Notes: generated by a model from the letters alone, not told the origin. A stretch of 64,000 nt of DNA from Anastrepha obliqua (GCF_027943255.1 NC_072895.1:43498001-43562000); one strand, 5' to 3'; positions 41,807-53,205 are shown, numbered from the stretch's first letter. Numbers and translations: made by a program.

Positions 41807-43549
41807 CACCGCGTTACACACATTCTATCCTATGAACCAAATATACTTTTTCGGAAAGCGGATAAAAAATAAAAATACACGTGTGTCGGCGATTTTCATG
41901 TACACATCAGAATTTTTGTTTGTATTTTATAACTTTAAACGAGCAATTCTTGTATGCATATCTGTATAGCCACACGATCTCAGGATTAGCTTAACGGATT
42001 TGAATGAAATTGGGCACACAGATAGTGTATCACATTTCTAGACTTTTCACCTAGGTGTTTCCACTGACAATGTTTCACAGGGTTGCCACCTGTTCGAAAT
42101 TAAAAAAAAAAAAATTTCATGAGGTATGCAGATGTGGGTATCAAAAGAAAGGTATTTCACTCCGCATTACAATATAGATATAAAACCCCGAATTTTTTAT
42201 TAATTTTATTATATTAAAAGTAAAAATTGTTACATTAAAAATTTTAATGCTTTTAAAGAAACTTAGGCCTTTTATTTTTGCGTTTGTAAGCATTTACGTC
42301 GATCACGAGCGGCTGTTATTTTAAAATCAGCCGCCACTATATTCCACTGCTTAAAGAGTGATGCAAAGAGTTCGGCTGTTCTCTTTGACAAATTTCCTTC
42401 TCGTACAAGGTCATTGAAGTCGGCTTGCATTACTAAATGCGGCACTGCAGTCCCAAGTTCACCGGGTATTGGTACAAATTCCGATACTTCTGGTTCCCCG
42501 CATCTCGCATTCGATGCAAGAAATGTTGATAGCATTGTTGGTGCTACTGTTGGTTCTCCATCCCTTAATTCGGGAACATCGTCAAAAATCTCCATTGAAT
42601 CCGCTATATACCTATTCTTCTGGTGAGTACAGAACCGCTGGAATAACCGATTCTACATTAGCGTAGCGAATTTTGTTGCGGCGAAAGTATTGGTACCCTT
42701 TAGTTTGAGTGAAAGTTATGCAAAAGCAGCACAGTTCACTGCAGTGCTCCGTACGTGGTAGCCAAATTGTTGGTACAGAGTACTTTATTGTTGACCTTCC
42801 ATCAGTAAACTTGCATAAATTTCTATAGCAATAGTCGCACACGACTTCCGGAGTATACCACAAGTAAGGAACATAAGCAGTCTTTAATATTTTCTGAAAC
42901 GAATTAACCACTGTTTTCGTAATATTTTTAAAAATTTTACTTGGTGCGAATAAGCCACAAACGTAACAAAAGTTATTTCGATTCGGGCACTGCATTTTTC
43001 GTAAGATGAAATACCTATTAAGAAAGACGTCTTCGCGCAACAGAACTTAAAACAATTGTCAAAGTATACGTCTCCTAGTAGCGCAACTGTCACATGATCG
43101 GAACTTCCGGAACTGTAACAAACACACAAACGGCACAGAGTGTGTTGTATGAAACAATAAATTAAAAGTTAATAAGTTGTTTAAAAATTTGGAGTCCCTT
43201 CAAGTTATGCCGAAAATTTAGAAAAAATTTTTTTTTTTAGAAAAAAAAAATTGAAGAAAATCTGAGAATTGATACATTTTTTTTTTTTAATTTTACAAAA
43301 TAAAAACATTTCCATGAGTCTGCCTGCAGAAATTCAGCGCGATTGGATCACGGAAAAAGGGGTTAAAAATTGATCCAAAGTTTATCACACAGGCCGACAT
43401 CGAGCTCTATATTTTATACATAAAAAAAAAAAAATCTGGCGTGTACATGAAAATCGCCGATACACGTGTATTTTTATTTTTTCTCCCCTTTCCGAAAAAG
43501 TATATTTGGTTCATAGGACAGAAAAAAAGTTCGTTTTTGTAACGCAGTG
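41807..43549. mobile_element. element with about 100-bp terminal inverted repeats and a cysteine-rich ORF
   Basis: 41807-41905 and 43441-43549 are inverted copies. Shared blocks are CGCGTTACA/TGCGTTACA, CTATGAACCAAATATACTTT, AAAATAAAAATACACGTGT and CGGCGATTTTCATGTACAC. They start CACCGCG and CACTGCG. No convincing target-site duplication is visible. The only coding sequence inside is the minus-strand cysteine-rich ORF, split by a frameshift. The class is unknown; the ends do not match mariner, pogo or piggyBac types present elsewhere in the window. Confidence 0.7.
42272..42995 (-). pseudogene. cysteine-rich (zinc-ribbon-like) protein of a repeat-element family, frameshifted
   Basis: The first part starts at the ATG giving MQCPNRNNFCYVCGLFAPSK. 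It then has PEVVCDYCYRNLCKF, VPTIWLPRTEHCSELCCFC and IRYANVESVIPAVLYS, with paired cysteines (C-x2-C, C-x2-C and further pairs) suggesting zinc-binding knuckles. A frame change near 42600-42625 leads to EIFDDVPELRDGEP and then FNDLVREGNLSKRTAELFAS with LFKQWN and KITAARDRRK. From memory, this two-part arrangement occurs in many uncharacterised, high-copy invertebrate proteins that continue much further C-terminally; here it stops after RDRRKCLQTQK. It is probably a truncated gene of a mobile element. Its role (DNA or RNA binding) is only inferred. Confidence 0.55.
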
Positions 43550-43726
43550 TTATTAAACCATTGAAGTCCCGAGTTTTATTATTTCGGAGATTCTCACATA
43601 TTTAACAATTGAAAAAGTGTGTACTCAATGTTAATTTTTTCGGTTACATTTTTTTACATCACAGTCCTTTAAAACAGAGCAAGCAGTCAGTCTTATTTAA
43701 TACACTTTGGCACTACACCCTTAATA

Positions 43727-44251
43727 TAGGTCTATGGATAAGTTCGTGCGGTTTTACAACAGATGGCGTAACTTGATTATTATTCCATCGATCCACATTT
43801 CCAAACATTCATTGGAGAGCTACTGTCGTAAGGCACAAACGTCAGTATAAGTTTTTTATTTGAAGCGTAAACAACAATATTTTTACCACACTTGAAAATG
43901 TCGAATTTCGTGCCAAATAATGTGTTTTTGCGGGGAATTCTTTAATATGAAGAAAAAAGCAGCCGAAAGTCATCGTATCTTGGTGGAAGTTTATGGTGAG
44001 CATGCTCTAGCTGAGCGAACGTGCCAGAAGTGGTTTGCACGCTTTAAAAGTGGTGATTTTGGCCGCGCCGCCAAAGTTCATGGATACCGAATTGGAGGAA
44101 TTGCTCGATCAAGATCTGGCTCAAACGCAATAAGAGGTTGCAAAAACTTTGGGAGTTGATCAATCAACCATTTCCAAACGTTTAAAAGCCATGGGAATGA
44201 TCCGAAATTCAAATTTCGAAAAAAACCGCACGAACTTATTCATAGACCTAT
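43727..44251 (+). mobile_element. internally deleted mariner, same family as 10867-12152
   Basis: Both termini are kept: TAGGTCTATGGATAAGTTCG on the left and TAGGTCTATGAATAAGTTCG on the opposite strand of the right, flanked by TA (43725-43726, 44252-44253). The 5' leader and first codons (MSNFVPNNVFLRGIL) match the intact copy nearly base for base. An 11-base loss after RGIL, a loss of about 23 bases after FKSGDFG, and a CAA-to-TAA stop break the frame. A deletion of about 0.7 kb joins MGMIRK codons directly to the 3' terminal repeat. It has no transposase of its own, but it keeps both ends and could in principle be mobilised by a relative. Confidence 0.88.
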
Positions 44252-44259
44252 TATTATTT

Positions 44260-45560
44260 TTATATTATCACAATCCAGCACCCGTTACTATATTTTCTTG
44301 TCCTCTATATCGCCAACTTTCATAGGCCTCAACGTTAATCTGGCACATACACACAAAAACAACTAAAATTTCATTTTGACATATCAACTTTTTAGTTACT
44401 TTATAAACTTGTAGCTGGTCAATAAAATGGCATTGAATATTTTGACATGATTTCCAAGAATCAACTGTAACATACAAATGCAACAACTAATGAAAATCAA
44501 CACAAAAAATACCAATCAAAAGCAATTTTACCAAAAACTTATCAAAGCAACATGTTGCCAGCAGCAGCCAACACTAGCGCAGCTCACATACATAAATATG
44601 TACTTGCATAGGCATTTTTATATGGTCATATAGTAGCACATTTTATTGTGCCTTTTCCATTGCAGGCGAACTGCATCGCATTGCCACAAGTGCAAAATTT
44701 GTTGGCAAAAATTAATTAAACGAAATTGCAGCAACGTGCTGTCATTTTATGTATGCACTTACAAGCATACATTTGCACCTATCTATGCACATGCGGGCAT
44801 ATATACTTGTATGCATAAAAGAGCATATTGAATTATACGTGTGAGTGCATTTATGAGTAACGGCAATTTCGGTAGTTGCAATCAGTGCTATTTGGCTTGC
44901 AATTTAGCGCTTAGCATTTAATTAGTATCAGCTTTTTGCGCAACAAGTGGATTTCTGAAGTAGCCAAGTGGCAGCGCATTGCATATATGTATGTATAAGT
45001 GCATGCACAGATATAAGATTTATTTACATCAGTTATTTGCTGTTTACAACATTTTTGCTGTCCAAGCATCAACTTTTGTTTACCAAATTTAGTGTATGCA
45101 TCAACACTTTTGTATGTACATATGTAAGTGCAAGTGTAATTAAAAAATCTCAGCGATATTAACTGTTGATAGCGTAATCTGCAATTTTATGTTGGCATCG
45201 AGATGCCAGTCATTTTAGATATCCAACACAATACACACATGCCTATATACATGCATATGCATTGATGGCGGTGTTGTGGTATGTAAAAGTAGTTATTTCT
45301 GCAGGCAAGTCATAAATCCTAAAAGGAATCAGTGAAGCCAACATCATGTATGTATGTACAAATACCCAGTAGGAATCGCCTTCTCTAGCCGAGTTGAAAA
45401 CAATCACCTATGTAAGTTCACAATAATAGCAGCGCGAAAATTTGCATTCTTTTCAATTCAATTGTTCATTCTCCTACAAAAAGAAAGTTTACAGCTCTGT
45501 GGAAAGTTAAAAAAATTCAATAAAACTTCGTCAAAATTTAAAATTTAATCAGTTAGGTTA
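44260..45560. other. non-coding stretch, no gene recognised
   Basis: Relatively complex DNA with many ATGTATGTA and GCATATG-type motifs, and no transposon signature until 45567. It may be regulatory; no exon is visible. Confidence 0.4.
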
Positions 45561-45566
45561 GGTTAG

Positions 45567-45679
45567 TGAAATCTCCGTGAAAGCACCAAAATGAAAAACA
45601 AGTTTCTTCTAATAGCGGTCATCCCTCGGCAGGCAATGGCAAACCTCCAAGTGTATTTCTGCCATGAAAAAGCTCCTGT
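45567..45679 (+). mobile_element. SINE body fragment joined to a DD41D relic
   Basis: GTGAAAGCACCAAAATG, TTCTAATAGCGGTC, GGCAATGGCAAACCTCC and TATTTCTGCCATGAAAAAGC are consecutive SINE body blocks. The sequence stops being SINE at AGCTCCTGTTC, where the transposase frame begins (GTTCAGCGACGAAGC). Confidence 0.7.
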
Positions 45680-46410
45680 TCAGCGACGAAGCTCATTTTT
45701 GGATCAGTGGGTACGTAAATAAGCAGAATTGTCGATTTTGGAGTGAAGATCAGCCAGAAGAATTGCAACAGCTAGCAATGTATCCAGAAAAGGTCACAGT
45801 TTGGCGCGGTTTATGGGCTGGAGGTATCATTGGAGCGTACTTCTTCAAAGATGCTGCGAATCGTAACGTAACTGTGAATGTGAATGAGCGCTACCGTGAA
45901 ATGATATCCAACTTTTTTTGCCCAAAATGCAAAAGCTGGATTTGCATGACATGTGGCTTCAGCAAGACGGGTCCACATGCAACACAGCAGGCGTAACAAT
46001 GGACTTGTTGAGAGGTGAATTCGGTGAATATTTTATTTCACGTTCGGGACCTGTCAATTGACCACCCAGATCGTGCGATATAACGCATTTAGATTATTTT
46101 TTGTGGGGCTATGTTAAAGCTCATGTCTATTCAGACAAGCCTGCTTCAATTAAAGCATAGGAAGACAACATTAAAGCATTTATGTGTGAGATACCAGCCG
46201 AAACATTGGAAATAGTATGCCAAAATTGGACTAAGCGGATGGATTATTTGAAGCGCAGTCACGGTCAACATTTGTATTAAATAATCTTCAAGCATTAAAT
46301 TATATGGACTGTACTATCGATTTAAATAAAAGTTGCATGCATTTGTCTGAATTTTACGTGTGTTTTTTTGAAAAACTTTCCTATAGCTCTTAAGAAATCA
46401 CCTTTTATAT
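45664..46410 (+). pseudogene. DD41D (rosa-like) transposase pseudogene, N-terminally truncated
   Basis: The first frame reads LLFSDEAHFWISGYVNKQNC (first catalytic Asp), SEDQPEELQQLAMYPEKVTV and GGIIGAYFFKDAANRN. After a frame change in a T-run near 45918, the other frame gives MWLQQDGSTCNTAGV (second Asp), RGEFGEYFISRSGPVN and ITHLDYFLWGYVKAH (third Asp), ending RSHGQHLY at 46280. Forty-one residues lie between the second and third Asp, the DD41D spacing of rosa-type Tc1/mariner elements. One stop interrupts the VN-PPRS block. AGGTGATTTCTTAAGAGCTA (opposite strand, about 46405-46386) is probably the terminal repeat. The DNA-binding half is missing and replaced by SINE sequence. Confidence 0.8.
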
Positions 46411-46427
46411 ACAAATATATACCCTAT

Positions 46428-46830
46428 GATCTGAAAGTAGCGGGAATGTTTGAATAAAACAAAACAGAGTTAAATTTCGGGCAAATTTACTTTATCTCCT
46501 TCAAAATATGACCCGTCTGAAGCAACACACATTTGCCAACATTTAACCCAGTCCTCCATGCACCTCTGGTAAGCCGACGAAGGCTTGGCCTTCAGCTCCT
46601 TCGTCGATTTCTCTTTGATCACCTCTATCGACTGAAATATCCTTCCACGTAGTGGTAACTTCAACTTGGGAAACAAAAAGAAGTCGCAAGGGACCGCATA
46701 CGGTGCTTGCACGATAGTATTTACTTGGTGTTTGGTCAAATAATCTTGCACAATGTGGGCTCGGTGCGATGGCGCGTTATCATAATGCAAAATCCAAACA
46801 TTGTTTTCCCACATTTCCGGCCGGCCAGGC
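46428..46830 (-). mobile_element. mariner-like C-terminal fragment
   Basis: The minus-strand frame (114 aa) reads MWENNVWILHYDNAPSHRAH (second Asp), VQDYLTKHQVNTIVQAPY, then PCDFFLFPKLKLPLRGR (third Asp), and ends CVASDGSYFEGDKVNLPEI. About three residues are lost between QAPY and PCD. AATATAAAG-free terminal sequence CTGAAAGTAGCGGGAATGTT at about 46431-46450 may be the end repeat. Everything upstream of the second Asp is absent. The subfamily is not certain. Confidence 0.7.
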
Positions 46831-47084
46831 AGACACTAATGATGCGATGGCGCTGAAAAGTGACAGATGTGTGTCTTACAGTCCTACCAACATAAGAAAA
46901 AAAATATGGACCGGTTCTCACATGCGTGGTTCGTTTAAATTAACCATTTCCGGTGCTTTGTGATCATAGGTTATATCGCAGGGTTAGGCATTTTGCACTA
47001 GCACTAATTTTTTAGTGGTAGTTGAAATAAAGGTTTCATTATCACTAAATCGGGTTTTTGCACTAATTATATACCTGTATAGGT

Positions 47085-47900
47085 TAGGTGGGGTTGAACT
47101 GGTTGATTTGGAGTCACGCATATACCGGTTCGGTCCGCTGTGATACCAGATAGAGTTCGTTTGTATGTGTTTCGAAATAGTCTACCATAGGCACCATGGA
47201 CCTGTTTCTATTGCGAATTTAAGGAAACCTTTCCAAACTACTGCTGAGATATCTTTCAATCCAGCAAAGTGTAGTGCCCCAGATATTTTAAGCGTGTTTT
47301 GAACGACGCAGGACATCCGCAAAGGGGATGCTCTACAGTTTCCCTTGATCGCAACTCTCTACATTTCCTCGCTGTCAAAGATTTCTATCTTACGAGCATA
47401 CGCTGCTACTGGGCTATGTAGTGTCAGCACGTCTATCACAGTTCTACAATATCTTCCTGTTAGTGATAGTATAAATCGAGTAAGACTGTGATCGTCTTGT
47501 GAGGGCATACTCTCCCATATTGTTCTGAATTTTATGATCATTTTGTCGTCTAGTTTATTGTATAGTATTCGTACTGACTTAAGTATTTCTTTCTAGAAGG
47601 ATAGAGAGACCCCGTTTTTCGCTATATCGTCTACCATCTCATTCCCTACAATGATTTTAATGGACTAGAACCCTTTATAAATGTTACAAACAAATATACA
47701 ATTCGCAGCAAACCTTTTTGCTGCACCTCTGCTCCGAAAAACGATCTTGGACCCAATACCAAACGATGTAATTTCTTTAATGGTTGCCTGAAAGTTAACC
47801 TTTCTAATTGCAAAAAGCTCAGCCTGGAATACACTTCAGTGATCTGGAAGCATATACGACTTCCTTAGGTCTAACTCTGGACATTATATCCCAGCGCCTA
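47085..47900 (-). mobile_element. RNase H-bearing LINE relic
   Basis: Minus-strand pieces in order: FQAELFAIRKVNFQAT (RNase H middle), VGNEMVDDIAKNGVSL (RNase H end), then FILSLTGRYCRTVIDVLTLH (frame 47541-47359) and GALHFAGLKDISAVVWKGFL. The 3' end lies at a TTAGGT-rich start near 47085. The order is right for an I/R1-type LINE, but the frames shift repeatedly. Confidence 0.6.
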
Positions 47901-47904
47901 CTCT

Positions 47905-49575
47905 ACTAGTAATTTTAAAACCGTCCTTCTTTACACACCGGACCCATATTGTTCATATTGACTACATGGTTGGGTGTATTGAGCTATGCCTATAGGTCCT
48001 TTAGGGTTCTTAGTCTTGCTGCAGGTTCCGCGGCAAGACTTTCTGCAAAAAGATCTATCGGTGGTAGGTCAAGTTTGTATTCGAGTTTGAGCTTATTTAT
48101 TTATTTACATATTTATCATTAGTAAAAAAAAATTAATAAAATTATTATTCTACTTAAAAGGCCATAGCTACCAAGGCTTTTAGCTGTAGTCATTCACTTC
48201 GTTCAACTTTCCTTACATACCTGGCCATATGTCTGCGTGCAAGCCATGCAATATTTTTTTTTTTCTGAAAATTAAGTTGGAAATAAATCACATTTTTTAT
48301 ATACATATGTACGAGTATGTATACGCAATACCTTATACGCAGAGAAAAGAATTCGTAAATAGCTTAAAATGCTTCAAAACGCAACTGCCATACGCTCTTT
48401 CCCCCTCCCCTCTACTCATACTACAGCACGCAGTTGTCAATTATGATTTTTATTACCGTCAATCAAAAACGTAGCACTTGCGCTCAAGCAATTCACTTCC
48501 AGACTTGAGCAATTTCAAATCGCAAACTTAAAAATGCATGTAGTTGCATTCATACAAAGTATCTTGCAGTCGTGTGGCAAAACTGCAAGTGACAGTTGCA
48601 ATTGGATGCGAAAAAATGCGCAAAAATTGGCAAATCGTGATACCAATGCGTGTAAAACGTGGTAAAGAGCATCCTAAAAATTGGACGCGTTGAAAAATAG
48701 CAAAACGAAAAAGGCAAAAATGCAAATACTAAAAATGCAGAAAACGATGAAAAAAATAAAATTATCAGAAATAAAATCATGACAGTTGACAAGCACGGCA
48801 ACAAAGTATAATAGAAAAAAACGTAGTTTGTGTATAAAAAATATAAAATGAAATAAAAGGATAAAAATAACAACCAAAGTAGTGCATCAAGCGGAAAAGC
48901 AACACACAAAAAAACAGGATGAGAAGCGTTTTTCAGGCTCAGGTGCAACAAAGTTTGTGCTCGAATTTGAATTGTTTTCGCACTCAACTGAATATGACAG
49001 CATACTGCTGTGTTTGGAAATGTTATGTGTGTTTTTTATTGTTGTTTCTATTCTTGTTTGTTCTTTTTTTTTTGTTTTTGCTGCTAAAGAGTCTGGAAAA
49101 GAGGTTTTAAGTGTCGGTAGGATTGGAAAAGAAAACGGCGCTACATGCGGCCGAAGTGGGTAGTTTAAAATACTTAGATCAAAAAACATAAATTTTCAAA
49201 GTGGAGTTTTAAGTCCACTGAATTATTGGAAATGTACCACGATAAAAAAAGAAGATCTCTAAGAAATCAACACTTTATTAGACCGACGGCTTGAGAGGAA
49301 GACTTGTACTGGAATTGTTTAAGAAATATAATTATTTGTATTCATTCGGATCACAGGACCTACCATCTAAATTATGGATTTCTTTGAACAAATATCATGC
49401 AGGCCATTTTTCTATTCTGTTCAATCTATTTAGCATAAAAGCAAAAATATTGATAAATCATCCAAAAAACATTTATGTATAATATTTCAATCAATAAAAT
49501 TCCCGTCTTCTCGGATATTGCCACAACACACAACGGGCATGACGAACCTATAGAGTTAAAAAAATAAAAAAAAAA
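47905..49575. other. no feature recognised
   Basis: A- and T-rich DNA. The long minus-strand frame at 48550-48987 is a Phe/Leu-rich artefact of an A-rich plus strand. Confidence 0.45.
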
Positions 49576-49579
49576 AAAA

Positions 49580-49668
49580 ATAATTGGCGCGTACACTTCT
49601 GTTAGGTGCTTGGCCGAGCTCCCTCCTCCTGTTTGTGGTGTGCGTGTTGATGTTGTTCCACAAATGGA
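49580..49668 (-). mobile_element. SINE 3' part, 5'-truncated
   Basis: On the minus strand, CCATTTGTGGAACAACATCA, then CACACCACAAACAGGAGG, AGCTCGGCCAAGCACC and GTGTACGCGCCAATTA, followed by an A/T tail (poly-A on the plus side at 49560-49580). Loss of the 5' half with a kept tail is what LINE-driven retroposition commonly produces. Confidence 0.8.
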
Positions 49669-49814
49669 CCTATAGAGTTTGCTTTCTCTTTTTATCGAGA
49701 CTGGAGAAGTTTATATTATTTTTATCGCCACCCCTTCTTTGTAATTACTTCCAAATTATAACTATCAACAGTGCGTAAAATTACATGATCTCTACAGTCA
49801 CTAGTCATGCTTAG

Positions 49815-50030
49815 ATGATAGGCTAGGTTAGGTTAAACCGGCTGGAATTAAGCTACGCATAGACCTTTTGATCTCTAGCGATACCAAATGAAGACTTACC
49901 TTTATTTAGATTTAAAGTAGACATCACGTAGGATGTCAACGCTTTTAGCGTTTTTGAAATATCCTCCAGACCCTCAAACTGTGCGACTCCCAGGCATTTC
50001 TAGCGCATTTTTTATAATGCCGGGCATGCT
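49815..50030 (-). mobile_element. LINE 3'-end fragment
   Basis: Minus-strand reading with shifts gives KCLGVAQFEGLEDISKT-like sequence and LNLNKGKSSFGIARDQKVYA. The 3' end is TTAGGTTAGG-rich, as in the 47-kb relic. Confidence 0.45.
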
Positions 50031-50079
50031 TAGATGATAAGTCGAAATACATTTTGTAAGCAGCAACATTTAATAAGTG

Positions 50080-50350
50080 TGTCCGCCGTATGAGTGGGTG
50101 CGTGACTACCGTTCGATATTGCCTGGATTGAAAGCACCAAAATAATAAAATATATTTTCTAATAGCGGTTGCTCTTCGGTAGGCAATCCCAACCCCCAAG
50201 AGTATTTCTGCCATGAAAGAGCTCCTTATAAAAAACCATTTGCCGTACGGAGGCAGCGTAAAATTGTATAAATATAGTAGTCCCTTTCGTGTTTTGATCA
50301 ACATTAAAACCCACATCACAAATCGGAGGAGGAGGCCGGCCACATAATCA
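50080..50350 (+). mobile_element. SINE copy, degenerate
   Basis: The head remnant GAGTGGGTGCGTGACTACC is followed by body blocks (GAAAGCACCAAAATAA, TTCTAATAGCGGTTG, TATTTCTGCCATGAAAGAGC, TGCCGTACGGAGGC, CCCACATCACAAATCGGAGG). B box is lost. No clear tail. Confidence 0.7.
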
Positions 50351-50411
50351 ACGAAGGATTTACGTGGAATAGGTGCGGCAGTTCTTCACGGAGTCCGATA
50401 TGCTCAGGACA

Positions 50412-50660
50412 TTAGCTTTTGTCAGGTAATGGTATTTCATTATTATAATTGGGGCATAATGCATTGCAACCTCTGATGTGGAAGCATATAATTAGAGACT
50501 TCTGATGAATTTGAGTAACTCCTAAGGCTTTTTGTTCTACAACACCTATGGATTTAGGATCACACCTCCTAGGTATACGAGTCTTTGCCTTGCAAGTACT
50601 GCACATTCGAGGTGAATATGCTTAGGGGTTTCATCATCTAGTTTGTAAATTCTAATTACT
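50412..50660 (-). mobile_element. LINE C-terminal fragment
   Basis: The minus strand reads LDDETPKHIHLECAVLARQR and LVYLGGVILNP, the end of an RNase H-bearing LINE ('DETxEHxLCECxALARxRLRxLG'). Stops follow. Confidence 0.5.
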
Positions 50661-50904
50661 CTAATAATTCTAGTTTCCTGAAATGCTAATGAAGACTCCA
50701 ATCTCCCGAAATTTTTAAGTACTTTCTAGGCAGAAGTGTTTGCTTTTGCCTTTTGGAGATTAGCTACTCACAACATTATTTTTTAAGATAATTGAGCAGC
50801 CACTTTCATTCAAATCGATGCTGGGCAAGCATTTGCAACTGGCTGTCGTTGGACCCCATCATTGAAATAACTCCGAAAACGAGAATGCAGACTAGTTGAA
50901 AAGG

Positions 50905-51093
50905 TTATTTTCTTTCTCTAGATTTTAAGAAGTCCTTGAAATTCAACATAGAATCTCTCTCGTCAACAAGTGCTACTTTGGAGTAAGTAGGCCCTTTAAG
51001 TAGGTCCAATATCTGATGAAGCGTGCCTTGGAGTGTTGGAAAAAAATATTCTGCGGAAGGTTTTTTTTTCAGTGCTATCAGAACAATGGGAAC
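50905..51093 (-). CDS. unassigned open segment, about 62 codons, no ATG start
   Basis: The frame contains KKKPSAEYFFPTLQGTLHQI, LDLLKGPTYSKVALVDE and RDSMLNFKDFLKSRE. The composition looks protein-like rather than random. It lies just downstream, on the same strand, of a jockey-type RT relic, so it may be part of that or another retroelement, or an old exon. I do not recognise it. Confidence 0.2.
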   Translation of the reverse strand, partial: VPIVLIALKKKPSAEYFFPTLQGTLHQILDLLKGPTYSKVALVDERDSMLNFKDFLKSRERK

Positions 51094-51111
51094 CTAATGG
51101 GAAAATGGAAC

Positions 51112-51441
51112 CTAAAACGGACGTGGCTTATTAAAATGAAGATACTGTGAAACAAACTGGACGAAGTTGCATTGCACCCCGTCAGTTGTTGCGTCTTCCA
51201 ACTTTGATCTCACTAGAAAATTATAAAGTGTTTTCCTGGTATAAGGATCCTTGAAGTCTCGCTCATAACGTCGCAGAGAGTCTAAGTTGGAATAAGACTT
51301 ACGAATAATGGAACTACTTTGATAAGTAAAGCAGAGCCCTGAGTAAAAACAACACCTAGATCCGAGATTAACTTTAATTTTGGGCAGAAAGACGAATATT
51401 GGAAGTGGTATAAGTAGATTTAGAACTTTAGCGAAGGTCAT
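51112..51441 (-). mobile_element. jockey-superfamily LINE RT fragment
   Basis: The minus frame includes LRRYERDFKDPYTRKTLYNF and LVRSKLEDATTD, then CNFVQFVSQYLHFNKPRPF. This matches the post-palm region 'FxDPYxxKTLYxSLVRSKLEY...VQRxFVRxAL' of jockey/CR1-type LINEs. It is truncated on both sides. Confidence 0.6.
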
Positions 51442-51449
51442 ATGGAAAC

Positions 51450-53205
51450 ATTTACTTACTACATATTAAGCGGCAATTTGTTTCTAATATTGCATTCGGC
51501 TAAATTGTTTAAATCGCTTTTTTCTCACAACGAAATATTCTAAATGCAGGTAATTCGGCTAAAAAATTTTAAATCATATGTAAAAGCTGTAGGGATAAAA
51601 CAGAACAGTAGATAATTGAGAAAATTTTGTGTAGATGTACTAAGTAGGAGTAATTACTAAGGAGCTGAGTTTTTCACCCCGATTTAATCTCACTTAACCT
51701 TGAAATTTTGTTACCACGGCGAATTTGTATTTATTATCTGGGTGAAAACTGTATGTGTACACTTTCTTCCATGTTCGCAGTTGTCTCACAAGCATAAGGG
51801 AACTGATTTAGGATTATGATTTATTCTTCATTGAAAATGGTTTTTGTTTTTCAAAAAAAGTTTAGTGGTCACTGCAGTAGTTGCACCACTGTGATACTGT
51901 TGTTAAAAGAGAGAATTGATATAAAAGAGTATACGAGTATAGTGAAGTACACAGGCGCCTCATACCATATATATTTTAATAAATATACGATGGTTGAGTT
52001 AGGTTGGTTTAATTAAGGTTTAGGGCTGCTGCTATTAAAAGGCAGATCGGAATGTTTTTTTTCCGTTCCTAAAAACTGTTCAAAGAAGTGGTTCCCCACG
52101 CAAAAAAAACAACGTATTCTTCGAAATACTGAGCATTCGCGCAAGAAGCGCTGCATATATTTTACCCGTTCCTTATCTTTCCAGCACCGAAAGGAATTGA
52201 ATGTAGGTAGGACCCAAACCTGGCGGCCATACGGTTTGTATAGTGGCCCCTAGGTGTTCCCATAAGAAGGAGTGTAAGTTGTATTTGATGGGCATACGAT
52301 CAATTTTGTTGCTTAAAATTGTAAATTAAATAAAATTTGTGTACCACACACCGGCTGTAGCGCAAAGTAACCCATTTTTTGTATTCATATTATTCCACCT
52401 TCAACTCGCATTCTTCTAAGATTGTCGCATAACATCCTGAGAAATGTTTTCGTTGGTAGGGAAGTTTTGCATTTTTAAGAAAATAGTAAAAACATCCTTT
52501 TCCCTTCTTTTATTTGCGTGAATTTTTGAATAGCAAATGTTGAATTGGAAATTGTAAGAGGCTGCTATGGGACCATAGAATGAGGTGAAGACACTTGGAC
52601 TGTATGTGAGTGACAAAAAATGCAACATAAAACACAAAAACAATATCACACGCAACTATAAATGTAGCCAAGACAACAAATACTGGCGGCAACAACAACA
52701 CCTTGTATGTAGGATGTCTTAAAAGACAATGTTGTTGCTGAACGCATTTGACAGTCACCCGTCGCACTTGACAAGCATGTTGACAACTCTTATGCGCCGA
52801 CATATTGGCGAGAGTGCAGGTGAGCCTGCGTGTGGGTTGGTGTGCTTGTGTATGTGTTGGTAATGCACGCACACCTATTGCTGCAATAAATAATGAATGC
52901 GCGCATCAAAGGCGCTCATGGCGCGATCCAAGTGCCTTGTTGCGTTGCAAATGCATATTTATGTGCAACTAGGTTTTTATACACATTATTTTTATATTCT
53001 TAGATATAGGGGACCAATAGAAGTTCGCTTAGTTGATGAATTTCGTAGTTTTATTTTTTTTATGTAAAGGTATTTTTGTTGTATCGCTTCAAGAAACAAA
53101 TCGTTTAGGATCGATATGATCGATTTTGAGAGATGTTCTTTTGGTCAAGTATAGCACAGGGACCTATTGACAATTTTGGGCAAGTAGGTTAAAGGGCTTA
53201 TAAGC
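51450..53205. other. no feature recognised
   Basis: Non-coding. The part at 52500-52950 is more complex and CA/GT-rich, possibly regulatory. Confidence 0.45.

Noticed and set aside
48550..48987. 145-residue hydrophobic minus-strand frame resembling a membrane protein
   Set aside because: The plus strand is an A-rich tract, so the Phe/Leu content is compositional. Overlapping frames look similar and no family motif is present.
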